This document shows, one piece after another, positions 24,337 to 32,428 of a stretch of DNA of 36,480 bases. A model generated the notes under the pieces. The model saw only the letters and a program-made list of their open reading frames with translations, did no database searches and had not been told where the DNA came from. The DNA is from Methanolobus sp. (GTDB lineage Archaea; Halobacteriota; Methanosarcinia; Methanosarcinales; Methanosarcinaceae): assembly GCF_016278385.1 (NCBI RefSeq), contig NZ_JADQBY010000021.1:1-36480 (forward strand), in the 5' to 3' direction. The position numbers and the translations under genes are program-made. The stretch's first letter is position 1. Every line of letters begins with the position of its first letter.

Positions 24337-24599
24337 GATTTTATATTATTATTACTATTATTTTTCATGATATTGATTAGAAATATTTTGTCTATTATGC
24401 AGGTGGAAAAATTAATATATATCGTTTGATCGAATTTGACAGATGATCTATTTTTTAAAAATCATTCGTTTTATTATAATTATATATATGTATGTTTATT
24501 TATTATAAATATATATTAAAAAGTTATGCACCAAGCAAAATAATTTGGCTTGATCTTATTACTTTGTATTTGAAGCCTGCGTTTCCAAATAGGTTACAT

Positions 24600-25820
24600 A
24601 TGGAGTACAAATTCACCGATTTAGTAAATATTGATAAATTTCAGGAATTGATGGTCAGTTTTGATATTATTCCTGATATCTCCTTTTCTATTGTTGATTC
24701 AGATGTCTCTATTCTTGCCTCTTCCGGTCAGACTGTGATATGTTCCGGATTTCATGGTGTAAAACCAGTTAAAGGTAATAAATGTCCCAAAAGTAATGGG
24801 AGTATCGTCCATTTCGGGGAAACAAAAAGGGATTGTTATGAGTATAAATGCGATGGTGGGCTTGCAAGCATTGAACTTCCTATTTTTGTTGAAGATAATT
24901 ACCTTGCAACAGCAATATTTGGCCAATTATTTTTCAAGAAACCTTATATATAATTTTTCTGTAGACAGGTTGAATGCTCATGTTCTAATGTAGAATTAAA
25001 ATTTGTACATTTGGAATAATTATCTATATTATGTAAAGTATGGAGCCAAGTTCAATATTCAGGAAAAGGAACTTGCTGCCAACAAAGAAGAATTAAAATC
25101 CCTTGATAATATGAATAAAGAGTTCGTATCGATATTCAGCCATGAACTTAAAACTCCTTTGTCGATAGTCAAAGGCTATCATGAGAGCTTCTCTATGATG
25201 GCTTTCTGGGCTCGCTTGAGCCACGCCAGCAAAAGGCTCTTGATACCTCCTTTTTTAGTATTAATAAACTTGAGAAGGTCGTTGATTCTCTCTTATATCT
25301 TGGAATGGAGCATTCTAATGGCCATATTTATGATTGTTTTCCACTGAATATATTAGATGTTATTGAAGCAGCGGCCATGGATTCTAAAAGGGCTCTTACT
25401 GCCAAGGGCTTGAGCTTGAATATAAATATGCCTGAAAAGGTTTTGATGATCCATGGTGACCGTAAAAAACTGTTCCAGGCACTAAGCTATTTACTTGACA
25501 ATTCCATAAAATTCTCCCCATCGGGCAGTACTATCATCTTATCTGTAACTGAGACCGATGATCGCCTTTATGTAAGTATAGAGGACAAAGGGGTTGGTAT
25601 TATTGAGGAGCACTTATCTCGTATCTTTGAGAGTTTTAATCAGGGGGATTGTTCTATTACAAGGAAATATCCTGGCGTTGGTCTTGGACTCAATATCTGT
25701 CGGCGCATAATACAACATCATGAAGGAGATATTCGTGTTGAAAGCAAAGCCAATGAAGGTTCAACATTTCATATTGGGTTGCCTAAAAAGAAATTATTTG
25801 CAAATCATATGCCATTTTGA
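24600..25820 (+). pseudogene. Decayed PocR-type sensor histidine kinase
   Basis: The ATG at 24600 opens a PocR sensory domain (MEYKFTDLVNIDKFQELM, with Cys-rich VICSGFHGVKPVKGNKCPKS and DCYEYKCDGG, then IFGQLFF) that stops at 24953. After several stops the kinase resumes near 25040 with a coiled linker and the H-box FSHELKTPLS. It then breaks at 25183-25187, where an extra AG shifts the frame; removing it restores a run into ILDVIEAA. The N-box DNSIKFSPSG and the G-boxes EDKGVGI and GVGLGLNICRRI are intact to the stop at 25820. At least two lesions, so non-functional as one protein, although the ATPase half remains open from about 25305. Confidence 0.82.
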
Positions 25821-25844
25821 AGTCTTAATAATATAATTAATTTT

Positions 25845-25876
25845 AAAAAAGTGTTTCCGGACATTTATTGTCCGGA
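25845..25876 (-). terminator. Terminator of the first symporter operon
   Basis: TCCGGACA and TGTCCGGA (25856-25863 and 25869-25876) form a perfect 8-bp stem around TTTAT. On the minus strand a run of six T follows (25850-25845). It lies 22 bases after the symporter stop. Confidence 0.75.
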
Positions 25877-25897
25877 GTAAAATCTATGGTAAATTTA

Positions 25898-27484
25898 CTA
25901 TTTCTTAAAACAAACTTCCAGATGTTCTTGTGGCGTTGGTTTTGTCATAAGGCTTACGACAATTGCAATAACAATAGCAAGTGGGGTAGCAACGAGTATA
26001 GGATCCACAACTGTCCAGGTACCTGTCAGGATCGTGTCAACACCAAATATTGCTTTGCTTATTCCAAGAGGCACAGCTTCTGATTTGTGTACGAATGCAA
26101 GCCAGAACAGACTGGAGAATGTTCCTACCAGCAGACTGGCAATTGCACCTTCTTTGGTCATACGTTTCCAGAATAGAGCACCTGCGTACATTGGCAGGAA
26201 TGCTGCTGCACAAAGTCCAAAGAAGATTGCTGTTGCACGTGCAATTATACTGATTGGAAGTATGTATGCAAGAACAACACTTGCAAGGATGGTTCCTGCA
26301 ATTGCTATTTTGGTTATGTTGATGGTCTGACCGAGTTCTCCCTTCTTAAGGTACTCACGATAGAAATCGTGCCCGATGGATGTTCCCATTGTGTGGAACT
26401 GTGAGCTGAGGGTGGACATGGCTGCTGCGAGCAGGGTCAGCATGAACAGAACTACAAAGGTGTCCGGCATGGCGCTGTTGATGAACTCAGGCATAATAAG
26501 GTCGGTATTACCTCCTGCAACTACAACTGATATCTTACCAACTGTGTTATAGAAATATGCGTTTGAGAGCGCGCCGACCGTAAATGCGACACCTGTCATC
26601 ATGAGGATGAATGGTCCGCCAACAAGTACAGCCCTGTTAAGTGCTTTGTCATTCTTTACGGTCATGAACCTGACTGCAAGCTGTGGCTGTGCTATAACTC
26701 CTATTCCTACACCAAGTACAAGTGTTGACACGAGTGTCCACCAGATGGGTGATCCGAATGCCGGCATTGAAGTCCATCCAAGGTGTCCTCCGGCAGCAAG
26801 ACTTTCAGGCACAAGGTCATTCATGGCTGTAAGTGCAGAATGGGCTGCTGTAACTCCACCCATTTTGGCATAAGTGAATACCAGCAGGAAGACCATTCCG
26901 ATGAACATGAGTGTGCCCTGCAGGGCATCAGTATACATAACAGCAATAAGTCCGCCTGTGATAACATAAGCGGCAACGATAACAGTGAGAATAAGAACGG
27001 CAACATCATAATTTATACTGAGGGTGGATTCAAGGAATCTTGCTCCTCCGATAAGTACGATACCTGCATATAGTGGCATGAATACGCCTATAAGTGCTCC
27101 TGAAAATCCCTGGATGAATCTGGACTGGAAGCGTCTTCCAATTAGTTCAGGGAATGTAACTGCATTGAGGTTCACTCCCATACGGCGTGTTTTGGAACCG
27201 AATACCACGAATGCTATGAATATTCCTACAAAGATGTTCATAAATGCAAGCCATAACAGTCCCATACCAAGGGCACCGGCAGCTCCACCAAATCCGATTA
27301 TGGCTGAAGTACTGATAAAAGTCGCACCATAGGACAGTGCAAGAATATAAGGATGAATTTTCCTTCCTGCCACCATATAATCTTCAGTTTCTTTTGTATT
27401 CTTATATCCAAGCCATCCAAGGTAAAAGATTACCAGTAGATAGATCAGTATGATTATTCCAAGTACTGGTGTGCTCAATGTCAT
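25898..27484 (-). CDS. Sodium:solute symporter family (SSS) transporter, copy 1
   Basis: The product is 528 aa with about 13 transmembrane helices, the normal size for SSS proteins, which import organic solutes with Na+. Family signs include DYMVAGRKIHPYILALSYGA, FISTSAIIGFGG, AYVITGGLIAVMYTDALQG and LLAAAMSTLSSQFHTMG, the last carrying sodium-site Ser residues. The ATG overlaps the stop of the small accessory gene by ATGA. It ends in TAG followed directly by TAA. It is very similar to the second copy at 29454. The substrate cannot be read from the sequence. Confidence 0.93.
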   Translation of the reverse strand: MTLSTPVLGIIILIYLLVIFYLGWLGYKNTKETEDYMVAGRKIHPYILALSYGATFISTSAIIGFGGAAGALGMGLLWLAFMNIFVGIFIAFVVFGSKTRRMGVNLNAVTFPELIGRRFQSRFIQGFSGALIGVFMPLYAGIVLIGGARFLESTLSINYDVAVLILTVIVAAYVITGGLIAVMYTDALQGTLMFIGMVFLLVFTYAKMGGVTAAHSALTAMNDLVPESLAAGGHLGWTSMPAFGSPIWWTLVSTLVLGVGIGVIAQPQLAVRFMTVKNDKALNRAVLVGGPFILMMTGVAFTVGALSNAYFYNTVGKISVVVAGGNTDLIMPEFINSAMPDTFVVLFMLTLLAAAMSTLSSQFHTMGTSIGHDFYREYLKKGELGQTINITKIAIAGTILASVVLAYILPISIIARATAIFFGLCAAAFLPMYAGALFWKRMTKEGAIASLLVGTFSSLFWLAFVHKSEAVPLGISKAIFGVDTILTGTWTVVDPILVATPLAIVIAIVVSLMTKPTPQEHLEVCFKK

Positions 27485-27609
27485 TTGGCCACCTCTCCTT
27501 CACCAGAATCATCGTTCCATTTGAGGGCTCCATAGATTATGCAGCCGATGGCGCTTACAAAACAAAGTATGTAAGCCAGCCATATCTGTGGGTCATCTAT
27601 TCCAAGCAT
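27481..27609 (-). CDS. Symporter small accessory protein, copy 1
   Basis: The product is 42 aa (MLGIDDPQIWLAYILCFVS at the start, then one helix and KWNDDSGEGEVAK). GGAGAAA precedes the ATG, and its stop overlaps the symporter start by 4 bases. Such ~40-residue single-helix proteins accompany SSS transporters in methanogens and are presumed subunits or assembly partners. A nearly identical protein precedes the second symporter here, which confirms that it is a gene. Confidence 0.88.
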   Translation of the reverse strand: MLGIDDPQIWLAYILCFVSAIGCIIYGALKWNDDSGEGEVAK

Positions 27610-27682
27610 GTTTTCTCCTTCCTTTTAATGTTTATAAAAAATCATGATAATTATTACTGTGTCAATTGTTAGCATGACACTC

Positions 27683-27690
27683 TATTTAAA
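27683..27690 (-). promoter_or_regulatory. TATA box of the first symporter operon
   Basis: TTTAAATA on the minus strand lies about 75 bases before the accessory-protein ATG, giving an expected leader of about 50 bases. Immediately downstream, TGTCA and TGACA arms flank a short spacer and could form an operator over the start site. Confidence 0.45.
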
Positions 27691-27800
27691 GTTTAGTAAA
27701 TTAAATTGTATGCCCGTGGCTGATTAAAAAAGTTGTAATGACACAAAACGTGGTGATTTTAGCAGTAATAAAAAAAGTAAGGGTCAATCTAAATTTCCCT

Positions 27801-28287
27801 TTATTTAACTGGAATGCAAATATCCACAATATGATGATTTTGCGGATGCTCTTCAGGTGAGTTCAGATAGACCTCATAGCTTGCCCTTGACATATCAATT
27901 TCAAGCTTGTTCCGCATCAGCCATCAATTATCTTTTCCCATGCATGAGCATATTCTTCTGGTCCTGTCAGTTCTGCACGCATTACTACGTACTTTCCACC
28001 GGGAAGTTTTTTTTCTTAATCTCTCCTTCAACCGCAGTGTTGTCATCAATTGTCATGCACACTTCCAGTTTAAGTTCATCTGGTAGAGTAACAGCAGGAT
28101 CATCATAATAAGCGGACAGTAAAAGAGTATCCTGTCCCATTATTTGTTTTGGACCTGCCCAGTTGAAGAGTTTGCCAAATAATTCTGCAAAGACTTTGGC
28201 ATTTCCCAGATAGTTCCCGACAAATGAAACGTATGCTACATTTCTTTCTTCTATTTCTGTTACAACTGGTTCGTTTATAATTTCCAC
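27801..28287 (-). pseudogene. GyrI-like (effector-binding) domain gene with two single-base deletions
   Basis: A GTG at 28287 with AGGTGA upstream opens VEIINEPVVTEIEERNVAYVSF, the start of a GyrI/AraC-effector-binding fold, with later QDTLLLSAYYDDP and LPDELKLEVCM. The frame breaks in a run of eight A (minus strand) near 28010; a ninth A restores LPGGKYVVMRAELTGPEEYA. It breaks again at about 27922; one extra T restores DWLMRNKLEIDMS and the typical end HHIVDICIPVK. Total restored length is ~160 aa, normal for the family. Either a young pseudogene or sequence errors in homopolymers. Confidence 0.8.
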
Positions 28288-28476
28288 ACTTGTCACCTGT
28301 ATTGCGGAGTATAATATTTCATAGTGTGTTAGGTGAAAGTAATAACTATTTCTTACTGGGAAAAAAAGAACAAATCAGGTATCTGTGCATAATGATCTCC
28401 AAATCTCCATAATAAAGGAAGTGTGAACGATGGAATACATAAAATTAATTTCAGAGTATACAAAAGACGGAATGAG

Positions 28477-28650
28477 TCACAAATCTCTTTTTATTTTCTT
28501 TTTCCTGATAACGGTGGTAAATGCAAGCACAAAGATACAGACTATGTTCAGGATAAGGTGTTTTGTTGAATTACCGATTCCTATGTTCTTGATATTGAAC
28601 AATTGAATAATAATTGCCCATTCAAACCCAAGACTCCATAATATATTCAC
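28477..28650 (-). CDS. Possible 57-aa membrane protein and adjoining regulator tail
   Basis: From GTG at 28650 a frame of 57 codons encodes two hydrophobic stretches (NILWSLGFEWAIIIQLF and HLILNIVCIFVLAFTTVI) ending in a basic tail RKKKIKRDL, a plausible small membrane protein. Directly upstream (28715-28651) a frame ends GVTLDGLRTFSEYLDSK and stops with TAG overlapping this GTG (TAGTG). That tail looks like the end of a winged-helix regulator, but the rest of it is missing. Probably the residue of a regulator/membrane operon. Low certainty. Confidence 0.3.
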   Translation of the reverse strand: MNILWSLGFEWAIIIQLFNIKNIGIGNSTKHLILNIVCIFVLAFTTVIRKKKIKRDL

Positions 28651-28715
28651 TATTTTGAATCGAGGTATTCACTAAACGTCCTTAAACCATCCAATGTGAC
28701 TCCGAAAAACTTAAT

Positions 28716-29198
28716 TTATGAGCCTTCTCCCATATCTCTCTTAATGATTTCGGAGGATTCATCTAGGTCGCACATTGCATTTTGGGGAAGAGGTAGATTA
28801 AGTATCTCTGTTCTCGGTTCAAAAAAATCATTCAGGATATTTACACCCATTTTACATGGGTTGATCGTGAACATTTCGTTTTCCGAATTGAAATTAAACG
28901 GATATATTCTGCAAATGGTTGGTCTGTGCTTATAGGCATTACATTTATCGAACTCTGAAAAAAAAGGGCAAAGGTATTTTAATTTATAAATAGTAACTCC
29001 ATTGTATAATGTGGAATCAAGACTGTCTGTTATTGTTCTCAATACATTACACAATGCTTTTAAGTCTTTCATATCAATCTCAATTTCTTGTATCTTACAA
29101 CAATATGCTTGACAATCAGATGGACATTCATAATACGATAAAATATTCTTAAGAATGTCATAAATTAGTGTATCCCGTAATCGAAATTCTTATTTCAT
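28716..29198 (-). pseudogene. YkgJ-type Cys-cluster protein with a stop at codon 3
   Basis: The frame carries a Cys cluster typical of the YkgJ (zinc/iron-chelating) family: ECPSDCQAYCC near 29120, CPFFSEFDKCNAY and RPTICRIYPFNF. The first cluster lies upstream of the only internal ATG (29072). A minus-strand TATA-like box (29221-29229) predicts a transcript start near 29200, right at ATG 29198, but codon 3 of that frame is TAA. The remaining frame is open from 29189 to 28716. Either the gene was killed by one base change, or translation begins at a non-standard codon. Without the first Cys cluster the 118-aa product would be incomplete. Confidence 0.5.
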
Positions 29199-29392
29199 AG
29201 TATTAGATTTTAGTGTAAATGCTATAAAAATGTTTTCAAATATGTTGGATGAGGCAATTATGCCAAATAAAATAAAATGCTTCCAACACCTTCCCGAAAA
29301 ACTCCTTTTTGCTTATATACAAAATCTGATTTTCTGATACCCTGCAAAGTCGAAGGAAGAATTTTTCCTACTAGTTTGCATAATGGGGAAAA

Positions 29393-29431
29393 ACAAGAAG
29401 CAGGTCGATCAACCAACCTCGTTAATTGACC
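29393..29431 (-). terminator. Terminator of the second symporter operon
   Basis: GGTCGATCAAC (29403-29413) and GTTAATTGACC (29421-29431) are complementary in 9 of 11 positions around 7 bases. On the minus strand five T follow a few bases later (29397-29393). It is 22 bases beyond the symporter stop. The remaining gap 29199-29392 shows no supported gene. Confidence 0.55.
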
Positions 29432-29453
29432 GCCTCTACAAAAAAGAAAAGTA

Positions 29454-31043
29454 TTATTCTTTCTTAAAGCACAGTTCAATATGTTCTTTTGACGTAGGTT
29501 CTGTCATCAGGCTCACTACGATGGCAACAAGTATTGCGAGTGGTGTAGCCACAAGTATCGGATCTACGAGGGTCCATGTACCTGTAAGCAAGGTGACTTT
29601 CCCGAACAATGCCTGACATATGCCAAGTGCACTCGCTTCCTTTGCATGGACAAAAGTGAGCCAGAACAGACTGCTGAATGTTCCTACAAGAAGACTTGCA
29701 ATTGCACCTTCCTTTGTCATGCGTTTCCAGAAGATAGCTCCCGAATACATTGGAAGGAATGCTGCTGCACAGAGTCCAAAAAAGATTGCTGTAGCCCTTG
29801 CTATGATTCCAGGTGGAAGGATGTATGCGAGTATTACACTGACAAAGATCGTTATTGCAATACCCACCCTTGTGACATTGATAGTATTTCCTATCTTTCC
29901 CTTCATGATACCTTCACGGTAGAAGTCATGGCCGAAGGCTGTACCCATGGCATGGAACTGGGAACTTAAGGTTGACATGGCTGCCGCCAGCAGGGTAAGC
30001 AAGAAAAAGATAACAAAATAATCAGGCATTGCACTGTTGATGTATTCAGGCATAATTTTATCAATGTTGCCGCCTGCAACATCAAGTGATATCATTCCTT
30101 TTGTGTTTAAGAAGTATACATTTGAAAGAGCACCGACAATATAGGCAACACCTGCCATCATAAAGATGAAAGGACCACCTGAAAGAACTGCCCTTTTCAG
30201 TGAACGTGTGTTCCTAACAGTCATGAAACGGACTGCAAGCTGTGGCTGTGCAAGTACTCCGATGCCTACTCCAAGTATTATAGTTGACACAAGTGTCCAC
30301 CAGGTAGGTGAACCGAATACAGGCATAGTTGTCCATCCGGTGTGACCGGTGGCTGCAAGATTTTCAGGAACCAGATATGCCATATTTGTGAGTGCTTGGT
30401 GTGCTTCGGTAATGCCGCCAAGCTTTGAATATGTCAGCACAAGCAGTATGCCCATTCCAATGAACATCAATACTCCCTGCAGTGCGTCTGTATACATGAC
30501 AGCAATAAGTCCACCTGTAATGACATAGGCTGCAACGATTATGGCAAGTATGAGGATAGCTATGTTGTAATTGACATTAAGGGCAGTTTCCATAAAACGC
30601 GCTCCTCCTATCAGGACACTGCCTGCATACAACGGCATGAAAATAGTGATCAACGCTCCTGAGAATCCCTGGATGAATCTTGACTGGAATCTTTTTCCAA
30701 TCAGTTCAGGGAAAGTAACAGCCTTAAGATTTGCACCCACGCGTCTTGTCCGTGAACCAAATACCACAAAGGCAATAAAAATGCCAACAAAAATATTCAT
30801 GACAACAAGCCACAATATGCCAAGCCCAAAGGCTCCTGCATACCCTCCGAATCCTATGATTGCTGATGTACTGATAAACGCAGCTCCATAGGAGAACGCA
30901 AGTACGAAAGGATTGACCTTCCTTCCGGCCAGCATGTAATCGTCGTTGTCTTTAGTTTGTTTGTATCCGACCCATCCGAGGTAGAAAACTACCATCATAT
31001 AGGCAAGTACTGCGAGTCCAAGAATTGGTGTACTGACTGCCAT
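29454..31043 (-). CDS. Sodium:solute symporter family (SSS) transporter, copy 2
   Basis: The product is 529 aa and strongly similar along its whole length to copy 1 (for example GAAFISTSAIIGFGGYAGAF, TGGLIAVMYTDALQGVL, LLAAAMSTLSSQFHAMGTAF). About 13 membrane helices are expected. The differences cluster in loops and the C-terminal tail (SKEHIELCFKKE). The ATG shares one base with the upstream stop (TGATG), so it is coupled to its accessory gene. The two operons lie 2 kb apart in the same direction and probably arose by duplication. The substrate may be the same or may have diverged. Confidence 0.93.
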   Translation of the reverse strand: MAVSTPILGLAVLAYMMVVFYLGWVGYKQTKDNDDYMLAGRKVNPFVLAFSYGAAFISTSAIIGFGGYAGAFGLGILWLVVMNIFVGIFIAFVVFGSRTRRVGANLKAVTFPELIGKRFQSRFIQGFSGALITIFMPLYAGSVLIGGARFMETALNVNYNIAILILAIIVAAYVITGGLIAVMYTDALQGVLMFIGMGILLVLTYSKLGGITEAHQALTNMAYLVPENLAATGHTGWTTMPVFGSPTWWTLVSTIILGVGIGVLAQPQLAVRFMTVRNTRSLKRAVLSGGPFIFMMAGVAYIVGALSNVYFLNTKGMISLDVAGGNIDKIMPEYINSAMPDYFVIFFLLTLLAAAMSTLSSQFHAMGTAFGHDFYREGIMKGKIGNTINVTRVGIAITIFVSVILAYILPPGIIARATAIFFGLCAAAFLPMYSGAIFWKRMTKEGAIASLLVGTFSSLFWLTFVHAKEASALGICQALFGKVTLLTGTWTLVDPILVATPLAILVAIVVSLMTEPTSKEHIELCFKKE

Positions 31044-31162
31044 CAGTTATCATCCTTTTCATCGTCGTTCCAGTGTATAAGGCCATAGATGACACATCCA
31101 ATGGCACTTACAAAGCATAATACATAAGCAACCCATATTTGCGGATCATTAATTCCTAACAT
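31043..31162 (-). CDS. Symporter small accessory protein, copy 2
   Basis: The product is 39 aa: MLGINDPQIWVAYVLCFVSA, one helix, then HWNDDEKDDN. GGAGAGG precedes the ATG. About 75% of positions match copy 1 over the first 34 residues, while the acidic tail varies. It is coupled to the symporter by a TGATG junction. Presumed single-pass membrane partner of the transporter. Confidence 0.88.
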   Translation of the reverse strand: MLGINDPQIWVAYVLCFVSAIGCVIYGLIHWNDDEKDDN

Positions 31163-31264
31163 TTTTTCCTCTCCAGTAAGTAGTAATGCTATCCGTTAAC
31201 ATGGCACGTACTTTAATTTTTCGATATGATGCGGGAATTTGATACCATTTCTTTCTGGCATAAG

Positions 31265-31310
31265 TTATAAATATGAATGAATCACACTAGAATTAGTGTT
31301 AAAAACACTA
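31265..31310 (-). promoter_or_regulatory. Promoter of the second symporter operon with three ACACTA repeats
   Basis: The minus-strand TATA box ATATTTATAA (31274-31265) lies about 105 bases before the accessory ATG. Directly behind it three alternating copies of ACACTA/TAGTGT occur: ACACTA-GAAT-TAGTGT (31284-31299) and TAGTGTT-AAA-AACACTA (31294-31310), the middle copy being shared. The position, 10-35 bases upstream of TATA, fits an activator or a repressor that blocks TBP/TFB. No such repeat is seen before copy 1. Confidence 0.5.
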
Positions 31311-31399
31311 TACGTTTGTAACACTCAGGTGCAATCAAAAAAGATTAATCCAGACAGTTTACCTCTCTTTGGAAGAGGCATTGCACATCTTTTTTTACC

Positions 31400-31418
31400 G
31401 CGGGTGTGGTACACCCGC
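31400..31418 (-). terminator. Strong GC-rich hairpin after the methyltransferase gene
   Basis: GCGGGTGT (31400-31407) and ACACCCGC (31411-31418) form a perfect 8-bp stem with loop GGT, the most GC-rich spot in this AT-rich gap. It lies 17 bases beyond the methyltransferase stop. No U-run follows on that strand (an A-run does), so it is either an RNA-stabilising 3' hairpin or a non-classical terminator. Confidence 0.5.
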
Positions 31419-31435
31419 TCCTCCCTTGTTATTCT

Positions 31436-32299
31436 CTATTTCAATTTTGCAATGACAAAAACTGCCCTGTTTATCTGCTGTGTCTCAACAGCAAAACCTG
31501 CATTCTCAAAATAGTCTACCCAATCCTGTATGCCTCTTTCTGTGCCATGATTGTGGTCCAGTGGCTCAACAGCCAACACCTTTCCGCCATTGGCAACCAC
31601 TCTTTTTACTTCAGAAAGGGCTTTTGGTATGTCCTCAAGATGGTGAATCATGAAGAAGCAGGTCACTGTTTCAAATGCTCCGTCATCAAACGGAAGTTCG
31701 TAAACACTTGCAGCTTTAAACTCTGCATTTTCAATGTCATAAGCAGTAGCATTCAGGTAGCATTGTTTCATTGTATCTTCAAGAAGATCGATACCTGTTA
31801 CCTTCGATTGCGGATTCATCTTCGCCATCTGAAGCGTTAAGCTGCCTACTCCGCACCCTACATCAAGTATTGTCTTGCCGGTTGCCTGGGGAAGTGCAAC
31901 TTCCATTGTCTGTTTTTTTAGTATTTCCATTCCGGCAGCAGGGAAGTCAGCTTCGTTATAATCAAATGATGTATAAGGAACTATGCCATAAACTGAAGAC
32001 ATGTTTTCAGCAAAAAGACCTTTGAAGTAGATCTTGTTTTCGTTAACCTTAATAAGTTCAACAACTGAAATACCTGCATGCCCGCAGAATCTTTTATTCC
32101 ATTCCTCCCTTTTTTCAGGAAATTTCATGTTAAGAGGTTCATGGACAACAATGTAGTGTGAATACTCCTCAAAGATAAGTTCCTCTGAACTTACTTTTTC
32201 CAGTTTCACAATACTTACACTCTCTTTCCAGAGTGCAAGGAGCTGCATTGTTTCTCTATCCGCAAAATTTGTCACTTTTCCTAAGGCTTTGAAAGGCAT
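31436..32299 (-). CDS. SAM-dependent class I methyltransferase
   Basis: The product is 287 aa. The N-terminal ~140 residues are unrecognised (SHYIVVHEPLNMKFPEKREEW, KRFCGHAGISVVELIKV). The methyltransferase core follows: motif I ILDVGCGVGSL (about 144-154), the acidic end of strand 2 VTGIDLLEDTM, and motif IV FFMIHHLEDIPKALSEVKRV. It resembles the UbiE/ArsM-like group, but no clear arsenite-binding Cys trio is visible. The ATG appears leaderless (TATA-like box at 32317-32326, minus strand). It is divergent from an ArsP-like permease, so a shared function in metalloid or thiol chemistry is possible. Confidence 0.85.
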   Translation of the reverse strand: MPFKALGKVTNFADRETMQLLALWKESVSIVKLEKVSSEELIFEEYSHYIVVHEPLNMKFPEKREEWNKRFCGHAGISVVELIKVNENKIYFKGLFAENMSSVYGIVPYTSFDYNEADFPAAGMEILKKQTMEVALPQATGKTILDVGCGVGSLTLQMAKMNPQSKVTGIDLLEDTMKQCYLNATAYDIENAEFKAASVYELPFDDGAFETVTCFFMIHHLEDIPKALSEVKRVVANGGKVLAVEPLDHNHGTERGIQDWVDYFENAGFAVETQQINRAVFVIAKLK

Positions 32300-32316
32300 A
32301 TGTTGAAATTGTACTG

Positions 32317-32326
32317 TTTAGATATA
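32317..32326 (-). promoter_or_regulatory. TATA-like box of the methyltransferase gene
   Basis: TATATCTAAA on the minus strand is about 23 bases before the ATG at 32299, predicting a leaderless mRNA. TTTCAACAT lies between box and start codon, the same sequence that occurs between box and start codon of the divergent permease gene. Confidence 0.45.
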
Positions 32327-32372
32327 CTTCTAATGGTTTACTGCTGTAATCCTGTTTGTTTCGGAGCAAGTA

Positions 32373-32427
32373 TTTCAAAAGTATTTGAAACCATAATCTA
32401 TATATAGTGTTTCAACATATTTTGAAA
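32373..32427 (+). promoter_or_regulatory. Permease promoter with two TTTCAA-N6-TTGAAA operators
   Basis: Two perfect 18-bp inverted repeats with equal spacing occur: TTTCAA-AAGTAT-TTGAAA (32373-32390) and TTTCAA-CATATT-TTGAAA (32410-32427). Between them lies the TATA box TATATATA (about 32399-32406). The ATG at 32429 is about 26 bases after the box, so the transcript should be leaderless and the second operator covers the start-site region. This is a classic repressor layout; the regulator is not in the window. Confidence 0.7.
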
Positions 32428-32428
32428 T

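Noticed and set aside
24492-24599. N-terminal extension of the PocR domain gene
   Set aside because: AT-rich, low-complexity codons without a ribosome site; ATG 24600 with AGGTTAC nearby and a family-like start is preferred.
28430-28606. Plus-strand frame of 58 codons with a hydrophobic stretch (FIFFFLITVVNA)
   Set aside because: It is antisense to a minus-strand frame with a better membrane-protein pattern and an operon-like TAGTG junction, and no ribosome site fits the ATG.
29258-29479. Minus-strand 73-codon frame overlapping the end of symporter 2
   Set aside because: Runs through the terminator hairpin, has no ribosome site and no family features; probably chance.
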